A stretch of DNA of 64,000 bases from Vicia villosa (lineage: Eukaryota; Streptophyta; Magnoliopsida; Fabales; Fabaceae): the NCBI RefSeq assembly GCF_029867415.1, contig NW_026705326.1:434001-498000 (forward strand), written 5' to 3'. A program made the position numbers and the translations under genes. Of the stretch, positions 12,748-24,609 are shown piece after piece (within the stretch, counting starts at the first letter, position 1; each line of letters starts with the position of its first letter). The notes below the pieces were generated by a model. That model did no database searches and was not told the DNA's origin. It saw only the letters and a list, made by a program, of their open reading frames with translations.

Positions 12748-15650
12748 AAAACAAGGTGAAATTCACGAATGATAGCATACATGCAGTAAAGGGTATTGGT
12801 GACATATCAATTAAGAGAAATAACAGTGAGCATTCCTTGATCAAAGATGTATTGAGTACATCGAGAACTAAGTGTAATCTTTTAAGCATTGACTAATTGC
12901 TTGAAAGGAATTACAAGATTCACATGGAAAACAAAGTGCTGAAAGCTATGGATGCAGATAGGAGTTTGATCCTAAAGGACCATATGGCTCAAAACAAAAC
13001 TTTCAAAGTTGAGTTGAAAGTAATGGAGTATAAGTATCTTTTAACGATTGCAAGTCGGGAAGAATGGATATGGAACTATAGGCTTGGGAATTTAAATTTC
13101 AAGAACCTCAATGCTATACAAAAAAATAACATGGTTATGTGTCTGCCATTGATCAACATGCCAACTGAAGCATGTAACAAGTGTGTGTAAGCCAAGCAAC
13201 ACTGAGGCAGCTTTAGCAAAGATTCAAGATGCAAAACCAATTGTTATCTTGAGGTGTTGTATTTGTACATTTGTGGACAAATGCAAGTTAATTCAATCCG
13301 AGGAAAAATGTACTTTGTAACTTTCATTGATGATTTTAGTAAAAAGCTGTGGACTTACTTTATTAAAAGAAAATATGAGGTGATGAAAGTATTCAAAAAG
13401 TTCAAATCGATGATGGAAAGACAAAGTGATCACAAAATAAAAACTCTAAGAATAGATGGTGGATATGAATATGACTCAAATTATTTTTGGAAATTTTATG
13501 ATCAAGAAGGCATTGTACATGAGGTGGTTCCATCCTATACACCTTAATAAAATGGAGTGGCCGAGAGGAAGAATTGATTGATTATGAACATGGTGAGAAG
13601 CATGTTGAAAGGGGAAAACTTGGCAAAAGAATTATGGGGAAAACAATGCCCAACAAAGAAGCTAAAAAATATTAGACCTGAAGAATCTTGATTTGGATTG
13701 AAGCCAAATATGAGCCACTTAAAGGTATTTGGTTTGGTTGCATATAAAAGGTATGTTTCATATTAACTTAACAAGAAGTTAGATGACAAGGAAGAGTAGG
13801 TGATATGTGTTAGGTACCACTCTGCGGGTCTATGACCTAGTTAACAAAAGAATCATAACTAGTTCGAACGTGATTTTTGATGAATTGAGGGAATGGAAGA
13901 ATGTTGGAATTAGTTCGAAATTTGTTGGAACTCTTCCTGCAATGTCTAAAAATGCAGCCAGTGAAGTCCAAATTGAAGGAAATGTGAGAAGATCAACAAA
14001 GACAAGGAGGCATGCCTGCAAGACTACAAGATTGTGATTCGTTCCTAGATAATGAAGTAAACAAAAATGGTGACCTCGTCCATTTCTCATGGCTGAATTT
14101 GAACCTGTGAGAACAAAGGAGATCTTGAGTGTTCCAAAGTGGATATGTGCTATGAAGGAGGAGTTGGAGTCAATTGAGAAAAATAAGACATGGGAACTGA
14201 TTTTTATACTTCAAGGAAATAAGTCAATTGGTGTAAGATGGGTGTACAAAGTGAAGGCAAATCTGAAGGGTGAAATAATCAAGCATAAGACTCGATTAGT
14301 TGCAAAGGGATTTTTGCAAACAGAAGGCATAAAATTTGAAGAAGTAATTGCTCAAATGGCTATAATTGAAACCATTAGGCTAGTTATTGGTATTGCAAAT
14401 AACAATAATTACTCCATCTACCAAATGGGCGTCAAATCTTTATTTTTGAATAGTTCGTTGGAAGAGGAGGTGTATGTGGCACAACCACCTAGTTTTATTA
14501 TGAAAAAGCCCTAATTCAAGTTTTAAAGATTGAATAAGATGTTGTATGGGCTGAACTAAGCACCAAGCACCAAGAGCTTGGAACAAAAGAATTCATGGGT
14601 TTCTAAAGGAGATAGGATTTGATAAATGTGTATCCAAACATGATGTGTAAGTGAAAAAGGACACAAGCAAAGAAGTGATCATCATATGTCTCTATGTTGA
14701 TGATTTATTGATTATGGGCAGCGAGGAAGATTACATTATTGAGTTCAAGGGTGATATAATGAAGAAGTTTGAAATGACTGATTTTGATCTCATGACATAT
14801 TTCCTTGACATTGTGTTTCACAAGTCTGAAAAGGGATTGCTCATGCATCGAAGGAGGCGTGCTCTTGAGAAATTGAAGAAGTTTAAAATGGAGGATTGTA
14901 ATGTGGCAATTACCCCTTCAGAGCCGAGATTGCAACTATCAAAAATTGAAGACAAGAAAAATATTAATCCAACACTGTGTAGGAGGGTGATTAGAGAATT
15001 GCGGTACTTGTGCAGTACTAGGTTGGACTTGGCATATAGTATTGACATAGTGATTAAATTAAAGGGGAAGCCAAAGGCATCATACTTGGGAGCAGTCAAG
15101 AGAATTCTGAGATACATCATAGGTTCGATTGGCTGCAAAATTATATTTCTCACAACGGATAAAGGTAGAAACTGCAAATTGCTCGGTTATACCAACTTAA
15201 ACTAGTGTGGAGATAAAGATGATAGAAAATCCACAGATGGATACATTTTTATGTATGGAGAAACACCAATCTCTTGGTGTTATAAGAAGAAACTAGTTGC
15301 GGTGCTCTTTTCTTGCGAGGTCAATTACATTGCAACATCTATTTGTGTATGTCAAGTTGTATGGTTGATGAATTTGATGAAGGAGTTGTGCAGCAAAGAG
15401 TATGAAGTTGTGACATTGATCAAAGACAATGTTTCAGCCATAAACATTGCCAAGATCCTATTGCACGTGAGAAAAACAAGTATATGGAGATGCGATTTCA
15501 CTACTTGAGAGAGTTTGTGAGTGAGAAAAATTGAAGTTGGAGTATTGCAAAAGTGAAGACCAAGTGGCCGGTTTGCTAACCAAAGGAGTAACAATTGAAG
15601 TGTTCAAGAGGTTGAAGAAGAACATGAGTATGAAAGACTTGGAGGACTTG
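12748..15650 (+). pseudogene. Ty1/copia polyprotein remnant (pre-integrase, integrase, RT, RNase H)
   Basis: In order: a pre-integrase region (about 12757-13190, VKFTNDSIHAVKGIGDISIK); an integrase core (13254-13680, FVTFIDDFSKKLWTYF, LRIDGGYEY, VAERKN); a linker; reverse transcriptase (14080-14790, KTWELI, GVRWVYKVKANLKGEI, KTRLVAKGF and the catalytic LYVDDLLIMG at about 14692-14721); and RNase H (15000-15640, RRVIRELRYLCSTRLDLAYS, STDGYIF, DNVSAINIAK). The zinc-finger cysteines before the integrase are disturbed. Frame changes and stops interrupt every domain, so nothing functional can be made. Confidence 0.85.
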
Positions 15651-15759
15651 AATTAATGTGGTGTATTAAGAAAATGGAGTAATTCAGGTTTGTATTGTTG
15701 TATAAATACTCATATTGGACCATCTACTTAATATAAATGTAAGGTTGTGATGATGACAA

Positions 15760-15850
15760 CCCTAGCATTTGCTTATGTGTCATCTTCACATAGCATTTGC
15801 TTATGTGTCATCTTCACATAACCTCATGTTTATGTGTCATCCTCACAAAT
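15760..15850. repeat. short tandem repeat near Helitron 5' end
   Basis: Three imperfect copies of an approximately 30-bp unit containing CTTATGTGTCATCTTCACA. Confidence 0.8.
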
Positions 15851-15889
15851 CCTACCTCCCAAAATTCTACCAATTAAATATAATTATAA

Positions 15890-16530
15890 TAATAATTAAA
15901 TTTTTAATTTTTAATAGACAACAAATTAACAATATTTTATTATTTAATATTTTGTAACTCTAAAATATATTTCAATTATAAAGTATATAAATATTAGATA
16001 AAAAAATTTAATATGTATGTAACAAATTATATAGGTAACTCTCAAATATATTATATGTATGTATTTTTATGTTTATATTTTAATAATATTTTATTATTTA
16101 ATATTTTGTAACTCTCAAATATATTCTAATTATAAAGTATAAAAATACTTTAAATGTATATATTTTTAACTTTTATATGTATGTATTTTGATGTTTATAT
16201 TTTTAATAATATTTTATTATTTAAATTCTACCAATTAAATATAATAATCATAATAAGAATTATATTTAATTTTTAATGGACAAAAAATTAATTTTTACAT
16301 TAACTCAAATTCTTACAAATTACTCCTCTAATGATAATAATAATATTTTATTATTTAATATTTTGTAACTCTCAAATATATTCCAATTATAAAGAATAAA
16401 AATATTAGATAAAAACTTTTATATGTATGTATTTTTATGTTTATATTTTAATAATATTTTATTATATAATATTTTATAACTCTCAAATATATTCTAATTA
16501 TAAAGTATAAAAATATTACATAAAAAAACT
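15890..16530. repeat. AT-rich tandem-like repeats in Helitron
   Basis: Units containing TTTAATAATATTTTATTATT and TGTAACTCTCAAATATATT recur about four times with variable spacing, followed by TTATAAAGTATAAAAATA. Confidence 0.7.
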
Positions 16531-17196
16531 TTTATATATATTAAATTTATTTTAATAACTAATTATGATAAAAATAATTTTTCACTTAGTTTATAAACAT
16601 CATAAGAAGATTTTATCTCTATTTTATTTAGTGACTAAGTCATATATTTAATTTTATATAATTTAAATTTTAATTATGAAATATAACAAAATTATTTTTT
16701 ATTTATTTAAGTTAGTACAGTAGTCTTAAAATTCAAATTAATTTTTTTTTCAAAATAAATTTATCAAATAAATTTTTTCTGTATCATAATAGATAATAAA
16801 TAAATAGTAATAAATATATTTATTATTATTATTTTTATGTATCATAACTTAGTTATGAATAATAATAATAATATTTATAATCATATTTTTATTCAAATTT
16901 CATCTAATTCCAATTATCAATTTAATAAATAAAACTTAGAATTATATTTACATTCCATTCCAGTTATTAATGGTATTTAATAAAATAAAAATAAAACCTA
17001 TAAAAGATTAAAATTAATATATATTTTTGGAATATTTTTTTCTTATTTATAAATGTATAGTGAATTAATTTTAAATTTTTCACAATAAAAATAATGGACA
17101 TTTAACATCATATTTACATAATTGATTTCCCATCATTATATAATTATTCTTTAAACGTTAAACTTTACATTTTATCATTATAAAATTAATTTTTTT

Positions 17197-17817
17197 AATA
17201 AACATTCCAAAAAAAATTTCTATCCATTTCATTTTCATAAATAAATTAATTAACGTGACTCTTTGAATAGTCAATAAATTAATTAACGTTACTTTTTGGA
17301 TAGTCATAAATAACGTCATAAAATTAATTTTCTTAATGATAATTATGGAAAGTTAATTGATAGAATTATTATAAATTGATAGGCACAAATAAAAATCAAT
17401 AATAGACTCTCTCTTTCTCTCTTTAAACCGACGTTATAGCCATTCTCATGCAAATACCAATAAAACTCAACAACAATCTCTCTTTTTTTAACCAATGTTA
17501 GATTTTCTTAATAAACATTCCAAAAAAAATTTCTATCCATTTCATTTTCATAAATTAATTAATTAACGTTACTCTTTGAATAGTCAATAAATTAATTAAC
17601 GTTACTCTTTGCATAGTCATAAATAACGTCATAAAATTAATTTTCTTAATGATAATTATGGAAAGTTAATTGATAGAATTATTATAAATTTATAGGCACA
17701 AATAAAAATCAACAATAGACTCTCTCTTTCTCTCTTTAAACCGACGTTATAGCCATTCTCATGCAAATACTAATAAAACTCAACAACAATCTCTCTTTTT
17801 TAACCAATGTTAGATGC
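17197..17817. repeat. 313-bp tandem duplication in Helitron
   Basis: Copy 1 is 17197-17509 and copy 2 is 17510-17817. They are nearly identical, both starting AATAAACATTCC and both containing CTCTCTCTTTCTCTCTTTAA and CCGACGTTATAGCC. The high identity points to a recent duplication. Confidence 0.88.
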
Positions 17818-19044
17818 ATTATGCATTATCACACAAAATACTACATGATGTGTCTAGGAATTACAATTTAGAAGATAAGGTAATTTAATTTGATTTATTG
17901 CTTTCTATCTTATTGCATTCTTGAAACCCAAATTCTCTTCACAAATTCCATTAATTCATATTGATTTTATTTTTTATTGATCAACTTATTTTTCTATAAT
18001 TTGTATTATTTTTAGTGTCTCAAAGAAACACGAATTTCCACTATGATTTTAATTCTAAATAGGATTAACTATGCGTGAAGGATGAAAATATTGAAATATA
18101 GATGAATTCAATAATTAAATAATTGTCATTGTGTTAGATGTATATGTTGGAAATGACTAAAAAAAACTTCATTGTTTTGTAAATAATAAAGTTAATATCA
18201 TGTTCTATTTTTAATTTGTAAGCCTTACTTGAGTATGTAATTGTGATTATCTATTGATATGTATTAATTATTTCAATTGCAGCTAGGTGCAAAAACAAAA
18301 TGTTGGTGGGACTAAATAACACTACTTAATGACAATGAACCACATTTATAAATTAGGCAGTATTATGAGACTAATGATTTTATTTTATGGATGTAATGGT
18401 ATGATTTATCATATACTTCCACTATGAAATGTATTTGAGCTATTAAGAAAAATAGTCTCATTTTAAAAACGAGTAGAGAGTATACTATAAATTTTAATGT
18501 TCAAAGAATAGTAACACTTTTTACTATTATTGACAAAATTATTTAAAATGATTATGAAATAAATTTCATTTTTGAATAAAATAATAAATTCCATGCATTG
18601 AACTTCAATCACAATGTAATCTACTAAAAATTTCAATTACTATTATTTAAAGACATTTAAAATCATTTTTAATTATTATCAATGTCAAAAAATTTAACGT
18701 AATAAAATATATTTTAACATATAAAAATTTTATGTTAAAAATTACATAAACATATAAATAATTCACTTATTCATAAAATTTCTAGAATATTTGTGAACTT
18801 ATCTTAAAAATTTAAAATTTTATTAATAATTTAATTTTATTAAAAGTTTATCAAATGTATTTTATAAGTAAAGCCGCACGAGCTTACATCTAGTTAATGA
18901 AATAACAATTATGTTTTCACCCTGATACTCTTTCATCATCTCATTCTCTTTATCTCTCCATTATTCATCATTTTATCTTAGGATTGAGTTTTTCCCAACA
19001 TATATCTTCTCAATTAAAAATAACTCAATCTGCAACACCTCTTG

Positions 19045-19310
19045 TGTTAGGTTACACTAAGCTACCAAGATCTAAATTGCATAAGAAGATAAAGCATAAG
19101 AAATAACTTTTCAGATTTTCATTAAAGCCACCAACAACAAGGAACATACAATATATAGTTAGGGTTTAGCTTAAGGAATTGGGCCATGGGCCAGCATAGG
19201 ACATAATAAAAGACATAATAAAATTACTACAAGACACCACCTAAAATTAACAATAAAAGTCTTTAAGTAAAACTGAGGGCTTCTTGTTCCTAATGGGCCG
19301 TTTCCTAACA
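19045..19310 (-). repeat. 3' LTR of gypsy element
   Basis: 266 bp, identical to 24610-24875 by direct comparison; preceded by TCTTG. Confidence 0.95.
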
Positions 19311-22300
19311 ATACTCAATGGGTCCAAAAGAACCTTGTCCTCAAGGTTCATAGTGAGTTGATCTGTAGCCAACTTAGGAATTGGGCCGCATGGGCTGGAC
19401 TGAATGGAGGAAGGAGAAACAGGATCCTTCAGATTTGAGACCGTTGGGGAAAAGTGGGACCGCGTGAAGCCTTGGGAGAAGGAAGAAATGGGGTTTCGTG
19501 AAGGAGAGTGGAGAACAGCTGGATATTCGGCGTGTGAGGCTGGCAGCAAGGTAGAGTCAACAACAGACTCTAAATCACGTGAACGTTTTGCGTGTTGGGG
19601 TGGGTGAAACGTCTTAAAAACCTGGGGCCCCTGGACACGTGTTGTGTGGAGAGGTGCAGTAGGTGCGGCGCCAGCTGTGCTTATGTTGGAACTCACAATT
19701 TCTGAACCTCCTTTAGCACGTGAAGAGGCAGAGTTGTTGGGAAGAATAAACTTATCACTTAAAGTCTTATTAGTGCTATCTGTGTACTTAGATGAAGTAG
19801 TTTCATTTGCACCTAAAACTTCCAAACCCTTCAGTTCTCTCTCTCTTTGTGTCTGTAAACTATTTTCTTCTTCTTCATTCAAGCAACGTAGATCCATATC
19901 AAAAGGCAATGGCCGAAACTCTTGATTTCCACCTTCACTAAAATATGGCCGAAGCAGAGAAACATGCACAACTGGATGGATTCTTGAGGACGAGGGAAGA
20001 TCTAACATGTAAGCAACTTCACCCACTTTTTTTATGATTTGGTATGGTCCATAAAAACGCTTTGCGAGTTTTTGTGAGTTCCTCCGACTAACAGTTTGCT
20101 GTCTGTAGGGATGTAAACGTAACAACACCAAGTCACCCGGATGAAAGGTGAAATCTCTCCTTTTCAAGTTGGCTTGCTTTTCCATTTGAACCTGGCTTTT
20201 CTGTATGTTCGCTTTTAACTGTGTCACGATGGTGTTACGTTCTTGCAGAGAATCCCTCAAGGAGGTGTCGGTCACTATGTCACACAAATAATCTGGAATG
20301 TTTGGCGGATCCCGACCATACAAGGCTTTGAAGGGCGTCATCTGGATAGCCGAGTGAAAGGACGTGTTGAACCAGTACTCAGCAAGGTGGAGAAACTTAT
20401 ACCATTTGCGGGGTTGTTCACTCGTAAAACACCGAAGGTAAGTACCCACAGATCTGTTCACTACTTCTGTTTGACCATCGGTCTCGGGGTGATATGCTGT
20501 GCTATATTTCAGGGTAGTTCCTTGGATTTTGAAAAACTCTCGCCAGAAGTTGCTGAGGAACAAAGGATCACGGTCTGAGATGATAGATTTTGGAGTTCCA
20601 TGAAGTCGTGCTACTTCAACCGAGAACCGCATCGCAAGATCTTTGGCTGTAAACTTGGTGGGGAGAGCAAGGAAGTGAGAAAACTTTGTAAGACGATCAC
20701 AGATGACCCAGATAACTGTGTGACCAAACGAATTGGGTAAGTGAGTTATAAAATCCATTGTGAGTTCTTCCCAGACTTGCTTAGGTACTGGGAGTGGTTG
20801 TAGCAACCCTATTTTTTTCTGAGTCTGATATTTGTTATGCTGACAATTGGTGCAATACTTTACGAGGTGTTTCACGTCCGTTGAGATGCCTGGCCATGAG
20901 AACGCTGCGGAGATGCGAGCCAGGGTTGCCTTAACTCCAGAATGCCCTGCTGTCGGTGTGTTATGATACTCCTTGAGAATGCTAAGGCGCAGTTGAGCTA
21001 TGTCAGGTATGAAAAGTTTATCTTTGTAATATAGTAAACCGTTAGAGAACTTGTAAAATCTGTGAACTTCTTTCTCATCTGTTAAAGTTGATACTAATGC
21101 TTGACCTGCTCTGTCCGTCATGTAGAACTGCCGAAGTGTGTTGATGAAATCTGGGATTGGGGAAGACAGACTCAGCAACAATGAATCATCCGAGTGAAAT
21201 TTTCTGCTCAAAGCATCAGCTACTAAATTCGATTTGCCAGGTTTGTAAAAGATTTCAAAATTAAAGCCTTGTAATTTGGATGCCCACTTCTGTTGCTCGG
21301 GTGTTTGAATCCTTTGAAGCAACAGATTTCTTAAACTCTTTTGATCTGTGTAAATATGGAATTGTTGTCCTATGAGGTATTGACGCCACTTCTTTACTGC
21401 TTCTGTCACAGCAAACATTTCACGCACATAAACGGATGCCGCTTGCATGCGAGGACACATTTTCCTGCTGAAGAAAGCAATGGGATGACCATCTTGGGAA
21501 AGCACTGCACCGATAGCAACTCCAGAAGCATCTGTCTCAATAATGAATTTTTTTGTAAAGTCTGGTAACGCCAGGACCGGCATGTCGGTCATCTTCTTCT
21601 GTAACTCTGTAAAGGCTTCGGCCGCCTCTGTACTCCATATAAATTTAGTGGAACGTAGCAAATCGGTGAGGGGAGCGGCGAGTGTGGCGTAGTTCTTGAC
21701 AAATCGACGATAGAAACCGGTGAGGCCTAAAAAACCCCGGAGAGACGTGAGAGAACGAGGTGTAGGCCAATCCAACATTGCCTGCACCTTTTCTGGATCT
21801 AGAGCAACACCTCCCACCGAAATAACATGGCCTAGATAATGAACTTGATTAACTGCAAAAACACACTTGGGTAATTTGACAACAAAAGTATGTGACTGTA
21901 ACAAGTCAAAAACAACCTGCAAATGATGTAGATGATCACTGAAATTAACACTGTAAATTAAAATGTCGTCAAAGAACACTAAAACAAATTTACGTAGGTA
22001 AGGTCTGAGTAAATCGTTCATAGCTGATTGAAACGTGGAAGGGGCGTTAGTGAGCCCAAAGGGCATTACGAGAAACTCGTAATGACCGTCGAAAGTCCGA
22101 AAAGCAGTCTTATGCGTGTCCTCCGATGCAACACGGATCTGGTGGTAGCCAGAGCGTAAGTCTAACTTGGAAAAAAATTTGGCATTGCCTAACTCATCAA
22201 GAAGTTCATCAATAGTTGGGATGGGAAAACGGTCTTTTATAGTCACTGCGTTTAAAGCACGATAGTCAACACAAAATCTCCAAGAACCATCTTTTTTTTT

Positions 22301-22491
22301 TACTAGTAAAACAGGGGAGGAAAAAGGGCTGTGGCTGGGTTTAATGGTTCCCTCTTTCAACATATCCTTGATAATTGATGTCATGGCTGTTTTTTGTGAG
22401 TGTGGGTATCTATATGGCTTAACATTTATGGGTGGTGTATTTGGGAGAAGAGGAATGTGGTGATCGTGGGGTCTGGGTGGGGGAAGGCCAT
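19247..22491 (-). CDS. gypsy pol: reverse transcriptase, RNase H, integrase
   Basis: Open from the stop-free stretch just upstream of 22384 to the stop at 19247, inside the 3' LTR. The first in-frame ATG is 22384, but the frame already encodes FQPIDGLPPPRPHDHHIPL upstream, so the real start is in the gag-pol polyprotein. RT carries KKKDGSWRFCVDYRALN and the catalytic FFDDIL (about residue 138 from the ATG). RNase H has ETDASG (about 284). Integrase has an HHCC zinc finger (about 475-520), then the acidic triad in MDFI, SDRD and PETDGQTE. A GPY-type segment (about 778) binds DNA. No chromodomain is seen; instead a low-complexity tail of about 200 residues ends KKPSVLLKDFYC. Probably produced as one polyprotein. 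Confidence 0.9.
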
Positions 22492-24593
22492 CAATTGGCT
22501 GAAAGATGGAAATATATTTGTTGAGTAAAGCTTGGATTTTTGGGTGGATATTGGGAACTGTTAAGTCTGAGGGGGGGGGGGGCTGGTGGGGAAATACGTG
22601 TTGGAGCAGAAATTGGTTGGAAGAGCATAAGGTGAAATGAGGCTACTGAATTAGTGTGAATGAGATGTTTGAGCTGGTGAAAAGTTGTAGGGATAGGGTG
22701 TGTGTTAGAATCACCTTTAAGTGTGATATGGTGTGTCTCATGGGTAAAAGTTAAGGATGGGATAGAGAAATCGGCTTGTATAGGACCCAAAGTCCTTAAC
22801 CATGCCATGCCGAGAACGACATCAGCTCCTTCTATAGGCAAAAGGTAAAAGGGTAATTTGAAGGTTGTCTTTTGAAGGACAAGTGGAACATTATTGCAAA
22901 TTCCCTCGCAGTGTAAGTGAGAACCATTGCCCACCATGACAGTAAATTGAGTGATTGGCGTTGAAGTGAGGTTCAAGTGTTGTGCAATTCTGGGCTGCAT
23001 GATGTTATGTGTACTGCCTGTGTCGACCAGGACCATTACCGAAAGTCCATTGATTGACCCTTTAAATTTGAGGGTCTGGGGGGAAAATTGTCCAGTCACT
23101 GCCTGAGTTGATAGGTGAAAATAAGTATCATCTAAGCTAAGTTCTGCTGCTGTTTCCACATTTCCATCCTCAAGAAGAGGATCAATCATAGAATCTTCCT
23201 CAGCCATAAGTATCAAAAATCTGCTAGTGGAGCATTTATGTCCAATCACAAACTTTTCATCACAATTAAAGCATAAACCTTGGGCTCTACGCTCTTGAAT
23301 TTGGGCTTGGGAGAGTTTTTTGATGGGTAGTCTTGATGGGGCTGGATTTGGTTGTGGTTTGGGCTGTGTGGTAGGTTGATGGGCAGCAACTCTAGGGTAG
23401 TTATTGGTAAAGGGTTTAATGAACTTTGATTTTGCCTCTTTCAATTTAGATTCTATCAGTTTAGCTAAACCAATAGCTTGAGATATGCTGGTAGGTTTAT
23501 GAATGGCCATTTCATTGCGAATCTCCGTAGTCAAACCAGAAATAAAACAATTTAATATAGCATCCGGAGATAAACCAACAACCTGATTTCCTAGTTTCTC
23601 AAATTTGGTTTGATAGTCCACTACTGAACCTTCTTGTTTTAATTTGAATAATTCAGCCTGATGGTTCTCAAAAGTAGAAGGCCCAAAACGTAATTCCAAG
23701 GCTTTGATGAAAGAGAACCAATCACTTAATAAATGACTTTGGTACATCCATTTAAACCAAGACAAGGCATCACCCTTCATATAAAATGAAATTAATGACA
23801 ACCTATTTTCAGGGGGTAAATTGTAAAAATTAAAATATTGCTCCGCTTGAAATAACCAATCAAGTGGTTCCGAACCATCAAACATGGGGAGTTCAAGTTT
23901 GGGACTACGAGGGGGTGGTAAGGGAGGAATATTGGAAAGATTTGGATAAGAAAGTTGTTGGGGAATGTGGGAAAAAGGAATCTGATGTGAAAAAGGGATG
24001 GTGTGGGGTTGGGTGGTTGATAAAACAGTTGGGATGGGTGGGTAGGAAGGGAAAGGTTGAGGCTGATACTGTCTCATGGGTGTAGGTTGAGGATTTGTGG
24101 TAGAGAAATGGGCAGAGTTACGAATGGGGGTGGATGATGGGGAGGAAATAAAAGGGAAAGGGGCTGTTACTCTAGGGTTAAAAGATGGATTAACAACCAT
24201 ACCTGAGTGGCTGGCTGTTCCGTGAACAGTAACAGGGGGATGAGCAGATCCGTGAACAGTACCGCTAGGGCTGGCTGACGCGTGAACAGTAGCAGAAGTT
24301 GCAGCAGCTGTTTGTTGTAACTCCCTTTGTAATTCTCTTTGAAGAGAGATTTTGGTGATGGCAGCCATTAGAGATTCAAACCGAGAATCCTCAAGAGATT
24401 TATCATTGTCGAATCGTGTTTGAAGGGTAGATAGCTCGGAAGAGATCCGAGCAAATCGTTCGTCCATTTGTTCTTGAGTCTCTTGCATTGCATTATTGAG
24501 GTGTTGTGTGGAGATTTGAATAGCTTCCTCTAAAATTTCTTTAGAAGAAGGGTTAGGAGGTTTGGGAGGAGCCATGGGAGGGATGAGAGGCAA
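22491..24593 (-). CDS. gypsy gag-protease, 700 residues
   Basis: Start ATG at 24593, just after the 5' LTR and leader. The N-terminus has a predicted coiled-coil-like stretch (about 20-90), then a Ser/Thr/Pro-rich region, then the gag core (LPMFDGSEPLDWLFQAEQYF and HQAELFKLKQEGSVVDYQTK). A CCHC-like knuckle CFNCDEKFVIGHKC sits at about residue 440. Aspartic protease VDTGSTHN is at about 521. The last ~40 residues (after the run of C at 22571-22582) are out of frame with pol, so the stop at 22491 is a consequence of a frameshift. Gag packages the element RNA; the protease matures the polyprotein. Confidence 0.9.
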   Translation of the reverse strand: MPLIPPMAPPKPPNPSSKEILEEAIQISTQHLNNAMQETQEQMDERFARISSELSTLQTRFDNDKSLEDSRFESLMAAITKISLQRELQRELQQTAAATSATVHASASPSGTVHGSAHPPVTVHGTASHSGMVVNPSFNPRVTAPFPFISSPSSTPIRNSAHFSTTNPQPTPMRQYQPQPFPSYPPIPTVLSTTQPHTIPFSHQIPFSHIPQQLSYPNLSNIPPLPPPRSPKLELPMFDGSEPLDWLFQAEQYFNFYNLPPENRLSLISFYMKGDALSWFKWMYQSHLLSDWFSFIKALELRFGPSTFENHQAELFKLKQEGSVVDYQTKFEKLGNQVVGLSPDAILNCFISGLTTEIRNEMAIHKPTSISQAIGLAKLIESKLKEAKSKFIKPFTNNYPRVAAHQPTTQPKPQPNPAPSRLPIKKLSQAQIQERRAQGLCFNCDEKFVIGHKCSTSRFLILMAEEDSMIDPLLEDGNVETAAELSLDDTYFHLSTQAVTGQFSPQTLKFKGSINGLSVMVLVDTGSTHNIMQPRIAQHLNLTSTPITQFTVMVGNGSHLHCEGICNNVPLVLQKTTFKLPFYLLPIEGADVVLGMAWLRTLGPIQADFSIPSLTFTHETHHITLKGDSNTHPIPTTFHQLKHLIHTNSVASFHLMLFQPISAPTRISPPAPPPLRLNSSQYPPKNPSFTQQIYFHLSAN
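22571..22582 (-). other. homopolymer frameshift site in gypsy polyprotein
   Basis: A run of 12 G on the plus strand (12 C in the coding sense). Upstream the gag-protease frame is intact, and downstream homology continues in the pol frame, one base off. It may be a real indel or a sequencing error in the homopolymer. Confidence 0.75.
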
Positions 24594-24595
24594 AA

Positions 24596-24609
24596 GATGA
24601 AAGCACCAA
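24596..24609 (-). promoter_or_regulatory. gypsy leader/primer-binding region
   Basis: On the minus strand the sequence ATTGGTGCTTTCATC follows the 5' LTR directly. It occupies the position of the tRNA primer-binding site and resembles leaders of related plant gypsy elements. The cognate tRNA was not determined. Confidence 0.5.

Larger units (their letters stand above)
15723..18893 (+). mobile_element. non-autonomous Helitron
   Basis: Begins TCTACTTAATATAAATG and ends ACATCTAG, followed by T. A 20-base stem-loop with a bulge (GTAAAGC, CGCACGA, GCTTAC) lies 6 bases before the end. This fits the Helitron signature 5'-TC ... hairpin ... CTRR-3', inserted between A (15722) and T (18894) with no target duplication. 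The unoccupied site is confirmed by alignment with the 5' LTR. Length is 3171 bp, extremely AT-rich, with no Rep/helicase gene, so it depends on an autonomous relative. Internal tandem repeats are listed separately. Confidence 0.87.
11472..19000 (+). mobile_element. decayed Ty1/copia LTR retrotransposon with Helitron in its 3' LTR
   Basis: The 5' LTR (11472-11870) is followed by a degenerate initiator-tRNA(Met) binding site, copia-order coding remnants (protease region, integrase, reverse transcriptase, RNase H), and a 3' LTR starting at 15657 and ending at 19000. The 3' LTR is split by a Helitron (15723-18893) and lacks the middle portion present in the 5' LTR. I found no clear 5-bp target duplication (ATCAT against TATAT). 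Gag is not recognisable. Many stops and frame changes mark an old copy. Confidence 0.82.
15657..19000 (+). repeat. 3' LTR of copia element (parts 15657-15722 and 18894-19000)
   Basis: The left part aligns with the start of the 5' LTR and the right part with its end. Removing the Helitron joins GGACCA to TTAATGAAATAAC, matching GGTCATCAATGAAATAAC in the 5' LTR at the corresponding place. Shorter than the 5' LTR because the palindrome-rich middle is missing. Confidence 0.75.

Noticed and set aside
11467..19005. 5-bp target duplication of the copia element
   Set aside because: ATCAT on the left and TATAT on the right do not match convincingly.
19404..21568. Several plus-strand open frames across the gypsy pol region
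   Set aside because: They are antisense to a clear RT-RNase H-integrase frame.
23864..24085. Plus-strand 73-residue open frame
   Set aside because: Antisense to gypsy gag.
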